Positions 5,474 through 15,665 of a stretch of 16,716 nt of DNA are shown here, one piece after another. This stretch comes from CAYOHP01 sp964403795 [NCBI: uncultured bacterium] (GTDB lineage: Bacteria; Muiribacteriota; UBA6191; CAZXTJ01): positions 1 through 16,716 of the forward strand of contig CAYOHP010000141.1 in NCBI GenBank assembly GCA_964403795.1. Direction: 5' to 3'. The position numbers and the translations under genes were made by a program. How positions within the stretch are numbered: the stretch's first letter is position 1; each line of letters opens with the position of its first letter. Under the pieces are notes generated by a model. That model was not told where the DNA came from and made no database searches. It worked only from the letters and a program-made list of their open reading frames with translations.

Positions 5474-7872
5474 CGCACCTCCTCTTCCAGGGGAGACGAG
5501 AGCCGGATCCCGGAGGATGGATCGCCTTCCGGGAAGGGCGTGGCTTCGAGTCTTGCCCGCTGGTTCCGGGACCGTTGGGCGATCACGGCATCGTGTTCCT
5601 CCAGGATCCCGATCGATCCCAGGATCCAGGTGCGCGTGCCTGGTTCCAGGCCGATCGGGTCCACCGACCTTCCCGAGGCCTCGGAGAGGGCCAGGGCGAT
5701 CCTCGCCTGGTCCAGGGCAGGCAGGTCCCTGAGCTCGCCCCGACGCGCCCTCCAGGTCCGGAGAATGCGCTCCGCAGGGGCATCCTTGAAGAGCTCCTCG
5801 AAGAGGGTGACCAGGGCGTTGCGGTATCGGAGCGTGCCCAGCCGGGATCCCGAGGGCACCGCTGCGGCTTCCAGGAAGTCCAGGCGGCCCGACTCGAGCC
5901 GGGGCCCGTCCAGGGCCGGGGTCCTGCGGAAGCGCTGGAAGAGCCAGCAGATCTCGGCTCCGACCATGGCTCCGGCCGGATGGGCCTCCGCCCCTGCGAG
6001 GAAGAGCTCGGGATCGAGATAGCCGAACCAGGAGAGGCCGAGGCCCCAGCTCGAGTGCATGGAACGATAGGCCACCAGCGCCGCCAGCTCCCGGTTCTCG
6101 GGTTCCTCCCGCACGGTCCGGGCGAGCGCCACGATCCCGGCCGCAAGGTGATCGGCCCCCTCCCGTGCCCATCTCGCGTAGCCGCGGCGGGACTCCGCGT
6201 CCGGGGCGACCATCAAGGCCAGGTCCTCGGGCCGCAGCCCCGGGAGACGACGGGTGAAGCGGACCACTTCCGGGGGAACTTCCTCATGGGGGACTCCCCG
6301 TCCGGCCTCCTCCAGGACGACTCCGAGTTCGATCCCGAGCCGGTGGGTGGCTTCCAGGTTCCGGACCGCGGTGGCCAGCCAGCCGCGGGCCATCGGTCCT
6401 GCCAGTCGCTCGAACTCGGGGCCGTGGCGCGAGGGCCACGGCTCGGGTGCCGGGCTCGGTCCCAGCTCCAACCACGGCGAGAAGGGCTGGCCGGTGCCCA
6501 GGGCCCGGTAGCGGCGATCGAGATCCCCGAGCGCCTTCCTGAGGCCCTCGGGGAGTCCCTCCGGCTTCCCCCCGGAACGGACCCAGGCGTGGAAGCGCGA
6601 CGCCGCCGGGAGGTGGGCCAGGGTCGAAGGCCACGTCTGGGGATCGCCATCGAGCAGCTCCCGGGCCTGGGGATCCGCCTCCGCCTCTTCCATGGGTACC
6701 GCTTCCCCGGAGCGGGAAATCCAGGTGTCCGGGGCGCGATCCAGTTCCCGACGGGCCGCTTCCAGAAAGTCCGGTCCCAGCTCCGAAGGGACGGCGGGGT
6801 CGCTACCAGGGTGGGAGGTGCCGGGATCGGAGGGAATCGCCGCGCTGGCGATCGGGCCGTCGGTGTGGCCGAGTCCCCGGTACCAGGCGAACCCCGCGAT
6901 CAGGCCTGCGACCAGACAGGCCCCCGTCACCCGGGGCCAGGCGCTCCGGCCCTTCCGGCCAGATGTCCGCCCGCTCCGCGTTTCGAGCGGGGTGTGGCTC
7001 CCGCTCCGTTCCCCGGGAACCGGCAAGGCCCTCGATCCTTCGACCGGAGCGGGGGCCTGGGGTCGGGGCAGGGGCAAGGGTTGCCCGTCCAGCAGTAGCC
7101 GGATCTCCCGGGGGCCATGGGGGCGCTCGGCCGGGGACCTCGAGAGGCAGGCCAGGGCCAGCCTCCCCACCGGACTCCCGGGTGGCGTCCTCCTCAACTC
7201 GGGAACCGGGAGTCCCTCGCCCTTCAGGAAGCCCTGCAGTTCGTCCGGACCGAAAGGGCGTCGGCCCTCGAGCAGCGAGAAGAGGGTGATCCCCCAGGCG
7301 TACCAGTCGGCGGCAGGGGTCGGAGCGGAACCTTCGAGGAGCTCCGGGGCCAGGAAGGCCAGGGTGCCCAGCACCATCCCCTCGGCGGTCCGGGTCCGGG
7401 TCGGATCCCAGACCAGGTCGAAGTCCAGGATCACCGCCCTCCCCTCCGGGGTGACGGCCAGGTTGGAAGGCTTCAGATCCCGGTGCACCAGGCCCTGGCG
7501 GTGGACCGTCTCCAGGCCGTCGGCGACCTGGAGCATGGTGGCGAGGACGTCCAGCCCGGGTGGGGGTCGGTCGAGGGTCGTCCCCTCGACGTACTCCATC
7601 ACCAGATAGGGGCCGGCGGGGGTGAAGCCGTGGACGTAGAGTTCCATCACATTCCGGTGCTTCACCCGGGCCAGGCTGGCAGCGGCCTTGGTGAACCGGG
7701 CCCGGAGGTCGGCATCGACCTCCGCCTGCAGGATCTTCACCGCCACGGCCCGGTCGAGGGCGAGATCGCGGGCCAGGAAGACGGTGCCGATGGCTCCCTG
7801 GCCCAGGGGGCGGAGGGGTTGGTAGGCCGCGAGCAGCTCCGGGGGGAAGGCCTCGAGACGGGAATCGGGCAT
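5470..7872 (-). CDS. Membrane Ser/Thr protein kinase-like protein, atypical active site
   Basis: The protein has 800 residues. Residues 18-265 form a Hanks-type kinase domain: glycine loop [10 protein letters not shown] (23-32), VAVK lysine K46, HRDLKPSN catalytic loop (130-137), APE (175-177) and DWYAWG (189-194). Two departures stand out: the DFG motif reads DFD (150-152), and the alpha-C glutamate position appears to be Ala63 ([10 protein letters not shown]). A Pro/Arg-rich linker and one membrane helix (about 315-331) follow, so the 470-residue C-terminus is probably periplasmic. That part is helical, Leu/Arg/Glu-rich and unrecognised. The ATG at 7872 has GAGG about 5 nt upstream. It is divergent from the FHA activator gene and overlaps the PilV-like gene by four bases. 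It likely senses an outside signal and acts on the FHA regulator or pilus. Activity is uncertain because of the altered residues. Confidence 0.85.
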   Translation of the reverse strand: MPDSRLEAFPPELLAAYQPLRPLGQGAIGTVFLARDLALDRAVAVKILQAEVDADLRARFTKAAASLARVKHRNVMELYVHGFTPAGPYLVMEYVEGTTLDRPPPGLDVLATMLQVADGLETVHRQGLVHRDLKPSNLAVTPEGRAVILDFDLVWDPTRTRTAEGMVLGTLAFLAPELLEGSAPTPAADWYAWGITLFSLLEGRRPFGPDELQGFLKGEGLPVPELRRTPPGSPVGRLALACLSRSPAERPHGPREIRLLLDGQPLPLPRPQAPAPVEGSRALPVPGERSGSHTPLETRSGRTSGRKGRSAWPRVTGACLVAGLIAGFAWYRGLGHTDGPIASAAIPSDPGTSHPGSDPAVPSELGPDFLEAARRELDRAPDTWISRSGEAVPMEEAEADPQARELLDGDPQTWPSTLAHLPAASRFHAWVRSGGKPEGLPEGLRKALGDLDRRYRALGTGQPFSPWLELGPSPAPEPWPSRHGPEFERLAGPMARGWLATAVRNLEATHRLGIELGVVLEEAGRGVPHEEVPPEVVRFTRRLPGLRPEDLALMVAPDAESRRGYARWAREGADHLAAGIVALARTVREEPENRELAALVAYRSMHSSWGLGLSWFGYLDPELFLAGAEAHPAGAMVGAEICWLFQRFRRTPALDGPRLESGRLDFLEAAAVPSGSRLGTLRYRNALVTLFEELFKDAPAERILRTWRARRGELRDLPALDQARIALALSEASGRSVDPIGLEPGTRTWILGSIGILEEHDAVIAQRSRNQRARLEATPFPEGDPSSGIRLSSPLEEEVR

Positions 7873-7924
7873 CGCTACCTCGCGGATCCCCCGGGGGAGG
7901 CTCCGGCGTCAGCGTACGCCCATG

Positions 7925-7933
7925 TGCTATGAA
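7925..7933 (+). promoter_or_regulatory. Possible extended -10 promoter of the FHA activator gene
   Basis: TG-C-TATGAA at 7925-7933 fits an extended -10 element and is one of few AT-containing spots in the kinase/activator gap. No good -35 is seen. A start near 7940 gives a leader of about 85 nt to the TTG at 8025. The in-frame ATG at 7929 lies inside this element, which argues against it as the start codon. Confidence 0.3.
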
Positions 7934-8024
7934 GGGTCAGCATGAAGCCATCTGCCGCGAGAGTTCCTGTTCCCTTCCCGGGGTCGTCCTGGCTACGATC
8001 CCGCCGAAGCGGGAGGACGGCGGC

Positions 8025-9914
<1,890 letters not shown>

Positions 9915-9951
9915 TGGGCCCGGGGTGCGGGACGGGCCGGAGGAGCGAGGG

Positions 9952-10725
9952 ATGACGGGTGGCATTCTCGAGGGCAAGCTCGGGCTGGTGATGGGCGTCG
10001 CCAACCGGCGCTCCCTGGCCTGGGCGATCGCCGAGGGTTGCCACGCGGCAGGTGCCCGCCTGGCCCTCACCTATGCCGGCGAACGCCTCGAGAACGAGGT
10101 GCGGACCCTCTCCGAGGGGCTCTCCGATCCCCTGGTACTTCCCTGCGACGTGGCCAGGGACGAGGAGATCGCGGCCGCCCTGCGACGGATCGACGAGGTG
10201 TTCGGGGGGCTCGACTTCGTGGTCCACGCCATCGCCTATGCCGAGCGGGAGGACCTCGCCCGGCCCTACGTCGAGACCACCCGGGCCGGCTACCACGTCG
10301 CCCAGGACATCTCGGCCTACTCCCTGGTGGGGGTCTGCCGGGAGGCCGCGCCGCTCCTCGCCAAGCGGGGAGGCGGGTCGGTCGTGACCCTCAGCTATGT
10401 CGGGGCGAGCCGGGTGGTTCCGGGCTACAACGTGATGGGTGTTGCCAAGGCGGCCCTGGAAGCCAGTGTCCGCTACCTGGCGAACGACCTCGGGCCTTCC
10501 GGCATCCGGGTCAACGCGGTCAGCGCAGGGCCCGTGAAGACCCTGGCCGCCCGGGGCATCCGGGACTTCTCGAAGATGCTCGAGCAGCATCGGGAAGAGG
10601 CTCCGCTGCGCCGGAACATCGAGCCGTCCGAAGTGGCGGATGCCACGGTCTTCCTGGTGGGGCCCGGGAGCCGGGCGATCACCGGCCAGGTCCTCCACGT
10701 GGACGCCGGGTCGAGCATTCTCTAG
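9952..10725 (+). CDS. fabI: Enoyl-[acyl-carrier-protein] reductase FabI
   Basis: The protein has 257 residues, the normal FabI length. It reduces trans-2-enoyl-ACP with NAD(P)H in the last step of each fatty acid elongation cycle, in the cytoplasm. Evidence: the N-terminal nucleotide-binding motif GVANRRSLAWAIA; the catalytic Tyr-x6-Lys spacing in GYNVMGVAKAALEA that separates FabI from other short-chain dehydrogenases (Tyr-x3-Lys); HAIAYA; and the GQVLHVDAGSSIL C-terminus. The ATG at 9952 follows a purine-rich GGAGGAGCGAGGG. The gene starts 37 bp after the sigma-54 activator gene on the same strand, so cotranscription is likely. Its TAG stop is part of a CTAG at the left end of an inserted inverted-repeat element, without loss of coding sequence. 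Confidence 0.92.
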   Translation: MTGGILEGKLGLVMGVANRRSLAWAIAEGCHAAGARLALTYAGERLENEVRTLSEGLSDPLVLPCDVARDEEIAAALRRIDEVFGGLDFVVHAIAYAEREDLARPYVETTRAGYHVAQDISAYSLVGVCREAAPLLAKRGGGSVVTLSYVGASRVVPGYNVMGVAKAALEASVRYLANDLGPSGIRVNAVSAGPVKTLAARGIRDFSKMLEQHREEAPLRRNIEPSEVADATVFLVGPGSRAITGQVLHVDAGSSIL

Positions 10726-10885
10726 TGTCCCGTTCCCGAAATCCGCCCACATTCTACGGGCTCACTCGACGCCGGCCGCCGCCGCAGCTCCTTGAAGTGC
10801 GTCCAGCACTCCGGCGTCGCTGCGACGACGGCGGGCGCCGAGTCGCTCCGCATTCAAGCGGGCGGACTTCGGGAACGGGACACTA
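10723..10885. mobile_element. MITE-like inverted-repeat element inserted at CTAG
   Basis: The outer arms (10722-10748 and 10860-10886) are inverted repeats matching at 26 of 27 positions and starting CTAGTGTCCCGTTCCCGAA. Inner arms (10764-10788 and 10819-10843) match at 21 of 25, and a central hairpin (10796-10810) has AGTGC facing GCACT, so nearly the whole unit can fold back on itself. TA flanks both ends within CTAG, giving a 159-bp core at 10725-10883. IS630 is known to target CTAG and duplicate TA, so a non-autonomous IS630/Tc1-type derivative is the best guess. No transposase gene is present. It may also act as a terminator between the convergent fabI and 150-residue genes. Confidence 0.7.
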
Positions 10886-10944
10886 GTTCGTCTGCAGCTC
10901 ACCCCAAGGGGTTCGCTCGCGGGCGGGCTCCGCCTCCGCGGCTC

Positions 10945-10963
10945 CCCCGGGGTGAACCCGGGG
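10945..10963. terminator. GC hairpin between convergent genes
   Basis: CCCCGGG (10945-10951) pairs with CCCGGGG (10957-10963) around a 5-nt loop, between the ends of fabI and the 150-residue gene. No T-run follows on either strand, so it is at best a weak or factor-dependent terminator. Confidence 0.3.
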
Positions 10964-10982
10964 CGCTTCGGCTTCGCCCGGG

Positions 10983-11435
10983 CTAGGCCGCCTGGGACCG
11001 CACGAACTCCTCGATCGGGTCGGTCTCGGCGTCGACCCCCAGCAGGGCTTCGCTCTCGATCGAGAGCACCCAGCGGCTCCGACTCACGTAGTCGGCCAGG
11101 GAAATCCGGGTCTCGGGCGAGAGGGAACCGGATGCCTCCAGGTCGCGACCCAGACCTTCCGCCAGTGCGGCCAGCCGCTGGTGCTCGGCCCGGAGCCGGC
11201 CTTGCAGCCAGGGCTCGAAGGAGAAGCCCCGGTACTGGACCGGAGGGACCGACAGGATCTCGGCCCGGGAGCGGTGGATCTGGGGGGCCTTGGCCCGGAG
11301 ATGGGCCCGCAGCGGCCACAGATCCTCGGGGACCGGGGTCCGGCCCGTGGCCGCCGAAGCCAGGATGCGCTCGGCGGCATCCAGGTAGAGTCGGATCCTC
11401 AGGTTCTCGTCGAGTAGGCTCTTCGAGGTCTCCAT
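10983..11435 (-). CDS. Hypothetical 150-residue protein at the end of the SUF gene run
   Basis: Not recognised. The protein has 150 residues from the ATG at 11435, with GAGAGGA upstream at somewhat long spacing. It has no signal peptide or membrane segment and is rich in Arg, Leu, Ala and Glu, probably mostly helical (NLRIRLYLDAAERILA; RLRAEHQRLAALAEGLGRDLEA). There is no Cys, so it is unlikely to hold an Fe-S cluster. A conserved-looking Trp/Pro patch (EDLWPLRAHLRAKAPQIHRSRAEILSVPP) is the most distinctive part. It follows sufT on the same strand after a 92-bp gap, so it may be the last gene of the SUF operon or have its own promoter. The base composition matches its neighbours. Confidence 0.7.
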   Translation of the reverse strand: METSKSLLDENLRIRLYLDAAERILASAATGRTPVPEDLWPLRAHLRAKAPQIHRSRAEILSVPPVQYRGFSFEPWLQGRLRAEHQRLAALAEGLGRDLEASGSLSPETRISLADYVSRSRWVLSIESEALLGVDAETDPIEEFVRSQAA

Positions 11436-11527
11436 CGGCCAATTCCTCTCGTCCTGGGGAGGATATCGGCAGATCCGGGGCCGCCGGCAAGGGGGGAGGG
11501 GCGGCCGCTCAGTCCTCCGGGCTTCGC

Positions 11528-11959
11528 CTAGACCTCGAACCCCAGTTCGAAGCGGGCCACCTCGGTCATCCGCTCCCGGGACCACGGGGGCTCGAAGACC
11601 AGCTCCACCACGGCCTTGGTGACGCCGTCTACGGCCCGGACCTTCTCCTCGACCTCGCGGACGATCATGGGAGCCACGGGGCAGCTCGGAGCCGTCAGCG
11701 TCATGCGCACATAGACCTCGCCGTCGGGCAGCGAGCCCAGGGCGTAGATCAGGCCGAGGTCGTAGATGTTGACCGGGATCTCGGGATCCCGGACCTGGCG
11801 CAGGGCCTCGACCACCCGGCGTTCGAGTTCGTTGGTGGGGGCCGGGGGCTCGATCTCGCCGCCGGAGGAGACTCCGCTGGCCTCGGTGGCCCACGGGCCG
11901 GAACCCAGGGGTCGGGAACCGTTGCCTCCGGGGGGACCGCCACGTCCGTGCTCGCTCAT
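11528..11959 (-). CDS. sufT: SufT / MIP18-family (DUF59) Fe-S maturation protein
   Basis: The protein has 143 residues. The family helps mature or carry Fe-S clusters, and SufT-type members sit with SUF genes. Evidence: VVEALRQVRDPEIPVNIYDLGLIY (about 49-72), the family's DPEIPV-NIYDLGLIY hallmark; TLTAPSCPVAPMI with Cys93 in the conserved T-x4-C-P loop; and PPWSRERMTEVARFELGF at the end. The first 40 residues are Gly/Pro/Ser-rich, look disordered and are an extension to the core. The ATG at 11959 has GAGG about 9 nt upstream and starts 13 bp after the sufU stop, consistent with an operon. Confidence 0.88.
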   Translation of the reverse strand: MSEHGRGGPPGGNGSRPLGSGPWATEASGVSSGGEIEPPAPTNELERRVVEALRQVRDPEIPVNIYDLGLIYALGSLPDGEVYVRMTLTAPSCPVAPMIVREVEEKVRAVDGVTKAVVELVFEPPWSRERMTEVARFELGFEV

Positions 11960-11972
11960 GGTCAGGTCCTCG

Positions 11973-12425
11973 CTACTCGGTCTTCACGGGCTCGGCCGCC
12001 CCGGCAAGCGCGGCCCGCAGGGTGTGCCAGGCCAGGGTGGCGCACTTCACCCGCATCGGGAACTCGCTCACCCCGGAGAACACGGCCAGCTTGCCGAGTC
12101 CGGGCTGGGAGTCTGCGTCGGCCTTGCCGGTCACGACTACGTGGAAGCCCTCGAAGAGGGTCTCGATCTCGGAGCGGGAGAGACCCTTCACGGCCTCGGT
12201 CATGGTGGAGGCCGAGGCCTGCGAGATGGCGCATCCGGCACCCTCGAAGCGGAGGTCGACCACCCGGTCGCCTTCCACCCGGACGTGCACCTTGATCTTG
12301 TCGCCGCAGAGCGGGTTGTGGCCGTCGGCGCTGGCGGTGGCATCGGGGAGCGGGCCCTTGTTGCGAGGCCGCTTGTTGTGGTCGAGGATCACCTCCTGGT
12401 AGAGGTCCTCGAGCTCGGCGTCCAT
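11973..12425 (-). CDS. sufU: SufU sulfur-relay / scaffold-like protein
   Basis: The protein has 150 residues. SufU accepts persulfide sulfur from the cysteine desulfurase SufS in organisms without SufE; it was once viewed as a scaffold. Evidence: DLYQEVILDHNKRPRNKG near the N-terminus; NPLCGD with Cys40 and Asp42; GAGCAIS with Cys65; and RVKCATLAWHTL with Cys128. These match the zinc/sulfur-transfer ligands of the family. The stretch between the second and third Cys carries the insertion typical of SufU rather than IscU. The ATG at 12425 starts 12 bp after the nuoB stop, with only a weak ribosome site, suggesting coupling to upstream translation. Its partner SufS is encoded two genes upstream. 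Confidence 0.92.
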   Translation of the reverse strand: MDAELEDLYQEVILDHNKRPRNKGPLPDATASADGHNPLCGDKIKVHVRVEGDRVVDLRFEGAGCAISQASASTMTEAVKGLSRSEIETLFEGFHVVVTGKADADSQPGLGKLAVFSGVSEFPMRVKCATLAWHTLRAALAGAAEPVKTE

Positions 12426-12437
12426 CCCGGCGGTCCG

Positions 12438-13013
12438 TCAGAGGCCCAGGACGCGTCCCTCGGAGAAGGGCCGCTCCTTGCTGATCTTGTCCTGGAGCTT
12501 CATCAGGCAGTCGATCACGGCTTCCGGGCGGGGAGGGCAGCCGGAGATGTAGAAGTCGACCGGCAGGATCTCGTCGATCCCTTGGACCACCGAGTAGGTC
12601 CGGAACATCCCGCCCGAGGAGGCGCAGGCTCCCATCGAAATGACCCACTTGGGCTCGGCCATCTGGTCGTAGACCCGCTTGGCGGCCTCGGCCATCTTGT
12701 AGGTCAAGGTCCCGGCCACCAGCAGCAGGTCGGCCTGGCGGGGCGAGAAGCGGGCCACCTCGGCACCGAACCGGGCCAGGTCGAACTTGCTCGAGGCCGC
12801 CGCCATGAACTCGATGGCGCAGCACGAGAGCCCGAGCGGCAGCGGCCAGAGGGAGTTCTTGCGGGTCCAGTTGATCACCGCGTCGACGGTGGTCGGGATG
12901 AAGCCGCTCTCCATCTCGCGCTCGCCGACATGCACGTCCTTGGTGACGGTCAGGGGGCGCACGGGGGCCAGCTTCACGGCAGGGCCACGGGCATCGGCGG
13001 CCGGCTCGGGCAT
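12438..13013 (-). CDS. nuoB: NADH-quinone oxidoreductase subunit B (NuoB)
   Basis: The protein has 191 residues, the usual NuoB length. NuoB carries cluster N2, the last Fe-S cluster before quinone in respiratory complex I, at the membrane-arm junction. Evidence: [22 protein letters not shown] with adjacent Cys64/Cys65; [31 protein letters not shown] with Cys130; and [19 protein letters not shown] with Cys159. All four N2 ligands are present, so it should be functional. The ATG at 13013 has only a weak AGGG site; Met34 is an alternative nearer the conserved core. Unusually, no other nuo gene is near: it lies between sufS (85-bp gap) and sufU (12-bp gap). A related [NiFe]-hydrogenase small-subunit-type protein is less likely. 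Confidence 0.9.
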   Translation of the reverse strand: MPEPAADARGPAVKLAPVRPLTVTKDVHVGEREMESGFIPTTVDAVINWTRKNSLWPLPLGLSCCAIEFMAAASSKFDLARFGAEVARFSPRQADLLLVAGTLTYKMAEAAKRVYDQMAEPKWVISMGACASSGGMFRTYSVVQGIDEILPVDFYISGCPPRPEAVIDCLMKLQDKISKERPFSEGRVLGL

Positions 13014-13036
13014 GTTCGGCTTCCCTCTCTCTCCAC

Positions 13037-13063
13037 GGGTCCGGGAGCATGGCTCCCGGGCCC
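13037..13063. other. Long GC hairpin between sufS and nuoB
   Basis: GGGTCCGGGAGC (13037-13048) pairs with GCTCCCGGGCCC (13052-13063) across a 3-nt loop, with one mismatch in 12 pairs. No T-run follows in the leftward direction. It could be an mRNA stability or processing element, or a partial terminator that lowers nuoB output relative to suf genes. Confidence 0.5.
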
Positions 13064-13098
13064 ATCCTACCCCAGCCCCGGGTGTCCGGGGGAGGTCC

Positions 13099-14358
13099 TC
13101 ATGCGAAGATCCTGTGCACGTCGGACAGCGCCTCGGCGAGCCGCTCCAGCTCCTCGGCGGTGTTGTAGAGGGCGATCGAGGCCCGGGCCGTGGCTGGCAG
13201 GCCGAGCCGCTCCATCAGGGGCTGGGCACAGTGGTGCCCGGTCCGGATGGCGATCCCCCGCCGGTCGAGGATGGTCCCGATGTCGTGGGGATGGGCTCCT
13301 TCCATGACGAACGACAGCACCCCCGACTTCTCCGGGGCGGTCCCCACCAATCGGAGCCCGGGTACACCCGAGAGCAAACGGGTGCCCTCGGCCAGGAGCT
13401 CCCGGTCATGGGCAGAGATCCGGTCCCAGCCGAGGCCCGCCAGGTAGTCGAGGGCCGCGGCCAGGCCTACCGCCCCGGCGATGTCCGGGGTCCCGGCCTC
13501 GAACCGGGCGGGGGGCTCGGCGTAGGTGGTGCCGTGTTCCAGGCTGACGGTCCGGATCATGTCCCCACCCCCCTGCCAGGGGGGCATGGCCGCGAGCAGG
13601 TCGAGGCGACCGTAGAGCACGCCGATCCCGGTGGGACCGAAGACCTTGTGGCCGCTGAAGGCGTAGAAGTCGGCCCCCAAGGCCCGGACGTCGACCTTCA
13701 TGTGGGGGACGGCCTGGGCCCCGTCCACTAGCACCAGGGCGCCGACCCGATGGGCAGCTTCCGCCAGCCGGGCGATCGGGTTCACGGTGCCGAGCGCGTT
13801 GGAGACGTGGGTGACGGCCATGATCCGGGTGCGGGGCGAGAGCAGGCGGTCGAGCGCCTCGAGCTCCAGCGACCCGTCGTCGCGTACCGGGAGCACCCGG
13901 ATCCCCGCGCCCCGCTCGGCCGCGATCATCTGCCAGGGGACGATGTTGGAGTGGTGTTCCATCGTCGTGAGCAGGATCTCGTCGCCGGGGCCCAGGTTGG
14001 CCCCGCCCCAGGCGCGGGCCACCAGGTTGATGGCCTCGGTGGTTCCCCGGGTGAAGACGATCTCGCGGGTATCGGCGGCCCCCAGGAAATCCCGGACCGT
14101 CTCCCGGGCTCCCTCGTAGAGCTCGGTCGAACGCTGGCTCAGCCAGTAGACGCCCCGGTGGACGTTGGCGTACTCGGAGGTGTAGAGCCGCTCGACGGCC
14201 TCCAGCACCGGTCGGGGCCGCTGGGACGAGGCCGCACTGTCGAGGTAGACAAGCGGCTTGCCCCGGACCGTGGACGCGAGGATCGGGAAGTCGGCCCGGA
14301 TCGCCGCCACGTCCAGCCGGGCCGGTGCCTCCCTGCCTTCCCCAACCGGCGCGACCAT
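13099..14358 (-). CDS. sufS: SufS cysteine desulfurase
   Basis: The protein has 419 residues from the ATG at 14358. It is a PLP enzyme that takes sulfur from L-cysteine as a persulfide for Fe-S assembly. Evidence, counting from that Met: [11 protein letters not shown] near 39-48; EHHSNIVPW with the PLP-stacking His (about 135); [14 protein letters not shown] with the PLP-binding Asp (about 212); [17 protein letters not shown] with the Schiff-base Lys (about 238); and [11 protein letters not shown] with the active-site Cys (about 377), the type II (SufS) form. GGTGAGG precedes the ATG by 6-7 nt. An alternative GTG at 14370 overlaps the sufD stop as GTGA and adds four residues. SufU rather than SufE is its likely sulfur acceptor here. 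Confidence 0.95.
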   Translation of the reverse strand: MVAPVGEGREAPARLDVAAIRADFPILASTVRGKPLVYLDSAASSQRPRPVLEAVERLYTSEYANVHRGVYWLSQRSTELYEGARETVRDFLGAADTREIVFTRGTTEAINLVARAWGGANLGPGDEILLTTMEHHSNIVPWQMIAAERGAGIRVLPVRDDGSLELEALDRLLSPRTRIMAVTHVSNALGTVNPIARLAEAAHRVGALVLVDGAQAVPHMKVDVRALGADFYAFSGHKVFGPTGIGVLYGRLDLLAAMPPWQGGGDMIRTVSLEHGTTYAEPPARFEAGTPDIAGAVGLAAALDYLAGLGWDRISAHDRELLAEGTRLLSGVPGLRLVGTAPEKSGVLSFVMEGAHPHDIGTILDRRGIAIRTGHHCAQPLMERLGLPATARASIALYNTAEELERLAEALSDVHRIFA

Positions 14359-14366
14359 CGGGAACC

Positions 14367-15665
14367 TCACCCGAACCGGGCGCTAAAGAGGCCCTTCAGG
14401 GCCTCCCTCAGCTCCGGCACCGGGACACGGTCGAGCACGTCGCCCGCGAAGGCCTGGATCAGCAGGCGACGGGCCTCGGCCAGCCCGATGCCGCGGGAAC
14501 GCAGGTAGAAGAGGTGGGTCGGGTCGAGCGCCCCGACCGTGGCCCCGTGGGCGCACTTCACGTCGTCGGCGTAGATCTCGAGTTCGGGCTTCGAGTTCAT
14601 GTCGGCGGTCCGCGACAGGAGCAGGCTCTTGGCCTGTTGGTTCGAGTCGGTCTTCTGGGCTCCGCTGCGGACCAGCACCTTGCCCCGGAACACGCCGGTC
14701 GAGTCGCCGTCGAGGACCGCCTTGAAGACCTGCGTGGAGCGACCGCCGGGAAGGGCGTGGTCGAGGAGCACGTGGTTCTCGACGTGCTGGTCGCGGTCGC
14801 TGGCCGAGACGCCGGCCAGGTCGACTCCCGCCTCGGGACCGGTGGTGACGATCCGGGTGTCGTTGCGGACCAACCCGCCGCCCAGGTTGGCGGTGAGCGA
14901 AGAGAGCTTCGCCCGGGGGGCGACCTCGGCCCAGAGTTCACCGAGGTGGCGGGTGCCGAGTCCCTCGCGCTGGACCTTCACGAGCGAGATCTCGGCGCCC
15001 TCGGAGAGCGTCGCCTCGGTCACCCCGTCGACCAGGACCGGTCCGGATCCGTCGCCGCACCAGCTCTCGACCAGGGTCGCCCGGCTCCCGGTACCGGCGA
15101 TCACCACGTTGCGCAGGTAGCGGGATCCGCTGCGGGCCAGGAAGACCACGTGGATCGGCTCGGCCACCACCACGCCGGGATCGAGGCGCAGCACGTAGCC
15201 GTCCTCGGCCAGGGCGGTGTTCAAGGCCTGATAGGCGTGGCGTTCCTCGGGCTGGCGAGCGCCCACCGCACCGGCCGACAAGCCGCTCCCCACCAGGGTC
15301 GACAGCGGTGCCAGGGTGGCTCCTTCGGGCAGCCGGCCGACTGCCGAGAGCTCCGCCGAGAACCGACCGTCCACGAACACCAGGAGGTGTCCTGCCCACT
15401 GGCCAAGCCTCCAGGGAGCGAGGTCGAGACCGGCGGCCGAGGCCGACCGTGCCAGGTCGAGGAGGGGCGCCGCCGACAAGCGACCGAGGGGGGTGTAGCG
15501 CCAGCCCTCGTCCGCCTTGGCAGGGAAACCATGGTCCCGGATCCAGCCCAGGGCCGCGCCCCGCGACGACCGGCGCCACTCGGGCTCGGGACCCCAGCCG
15601 GATGCGGCCAGCACGGCCTCCACCGCAGCCAGGTCGGGCTTCGACCGGGGATCGGCGGACTTCAC
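14367..15665 (-). CDS. sufD: SufD, Fe-S scaffold complex subunit
   Basis: The protein has 432 residues, the normal length. SufD pairs with SufB and SufC to build Fe-S clusters in the cytoplasm. Evidence: EGWRYTPLGRLS near the N-terminus (about 53-64); a long beta-helix core; and the C-terminal signature ELEIYADDVKCAHGATVGALDPTHLFYLRSRGI (about 361-393) with Cys371 and His373, where E. coli SufD has the functional KCSHG histidine. The GTG at 15665 overlaps the sufC stop in a GTGA, so translation is probably coupled; the ribosome site is weak (AAGGG). The stop leaves 8 bp before the preferred sufS ATG. Confidence 0.93.
   Translation of the reverse strand: MKSADPRSKPDLAAVEAVLAASGWGPEPEWRRSSRGAALGWIRDHGFPAKADEGWRYTPLGRLSAAPLLDLARSASAAGLDLAPWRLGQWAGHLLVFVDGRFSAELSAVGRLPEGATLAPLSTLVGSGLSAGAVGARQPEERHAYQALNTALAEDGYVLRLDPGVVVAEPIHVVFLARSGSRYLRNVVIAGTGSRATLVESWCGDGSGPVLVDGVTEATLSEGAEISLVKVQREGLGTRHLGELWAEVAPRAKLSSLTANLGGGLVRNDTRIVTTGPEAGVDLAGVSASDRDQHVENHVLLDHALPGGRSTQVFKAVLDGDSTGVFRGKVLVRSGAQKTDSNQQAKSLLLSRTADMNSKPELEIYADDVKCAHGATVGALDPTHLFYLRSRGIGLAEARRLLIQAFAGDVLDRVPVPELREALKGLFSARFG

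Noticed and set aside
7990-8005. TGGC...GC sigma-54-like site before the activator gene
   Set aside because: Only the invariant bases match, and the implied start would fall inside the ribosome site of the TTG start.
7929-8024. Upstream ATG start for the FHA activator
   Set aside because: It has no ribosome site, lies within a likely extended -10 element and adds 32 residues unlike an FHA N-terminus. The TTG at 8025 has GGGAGG 8 nt upstream.
10723-10885. Inverted repeat as a simple Rho-independent terminator of fabI
   Set aside because: It is far larger than a terminator, has no T-run and is flanked by TA/CTAG duplications. Termination may still be a side effect.
11766-13307. Long plus-strand frame opposite sufT, sufU, nuoB and the end of sufS
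   Set aside because: It is antisense to strongly recognised proteins and rich in Gly/His/Val/Asp repeats typical of mirrored high-GC codons.
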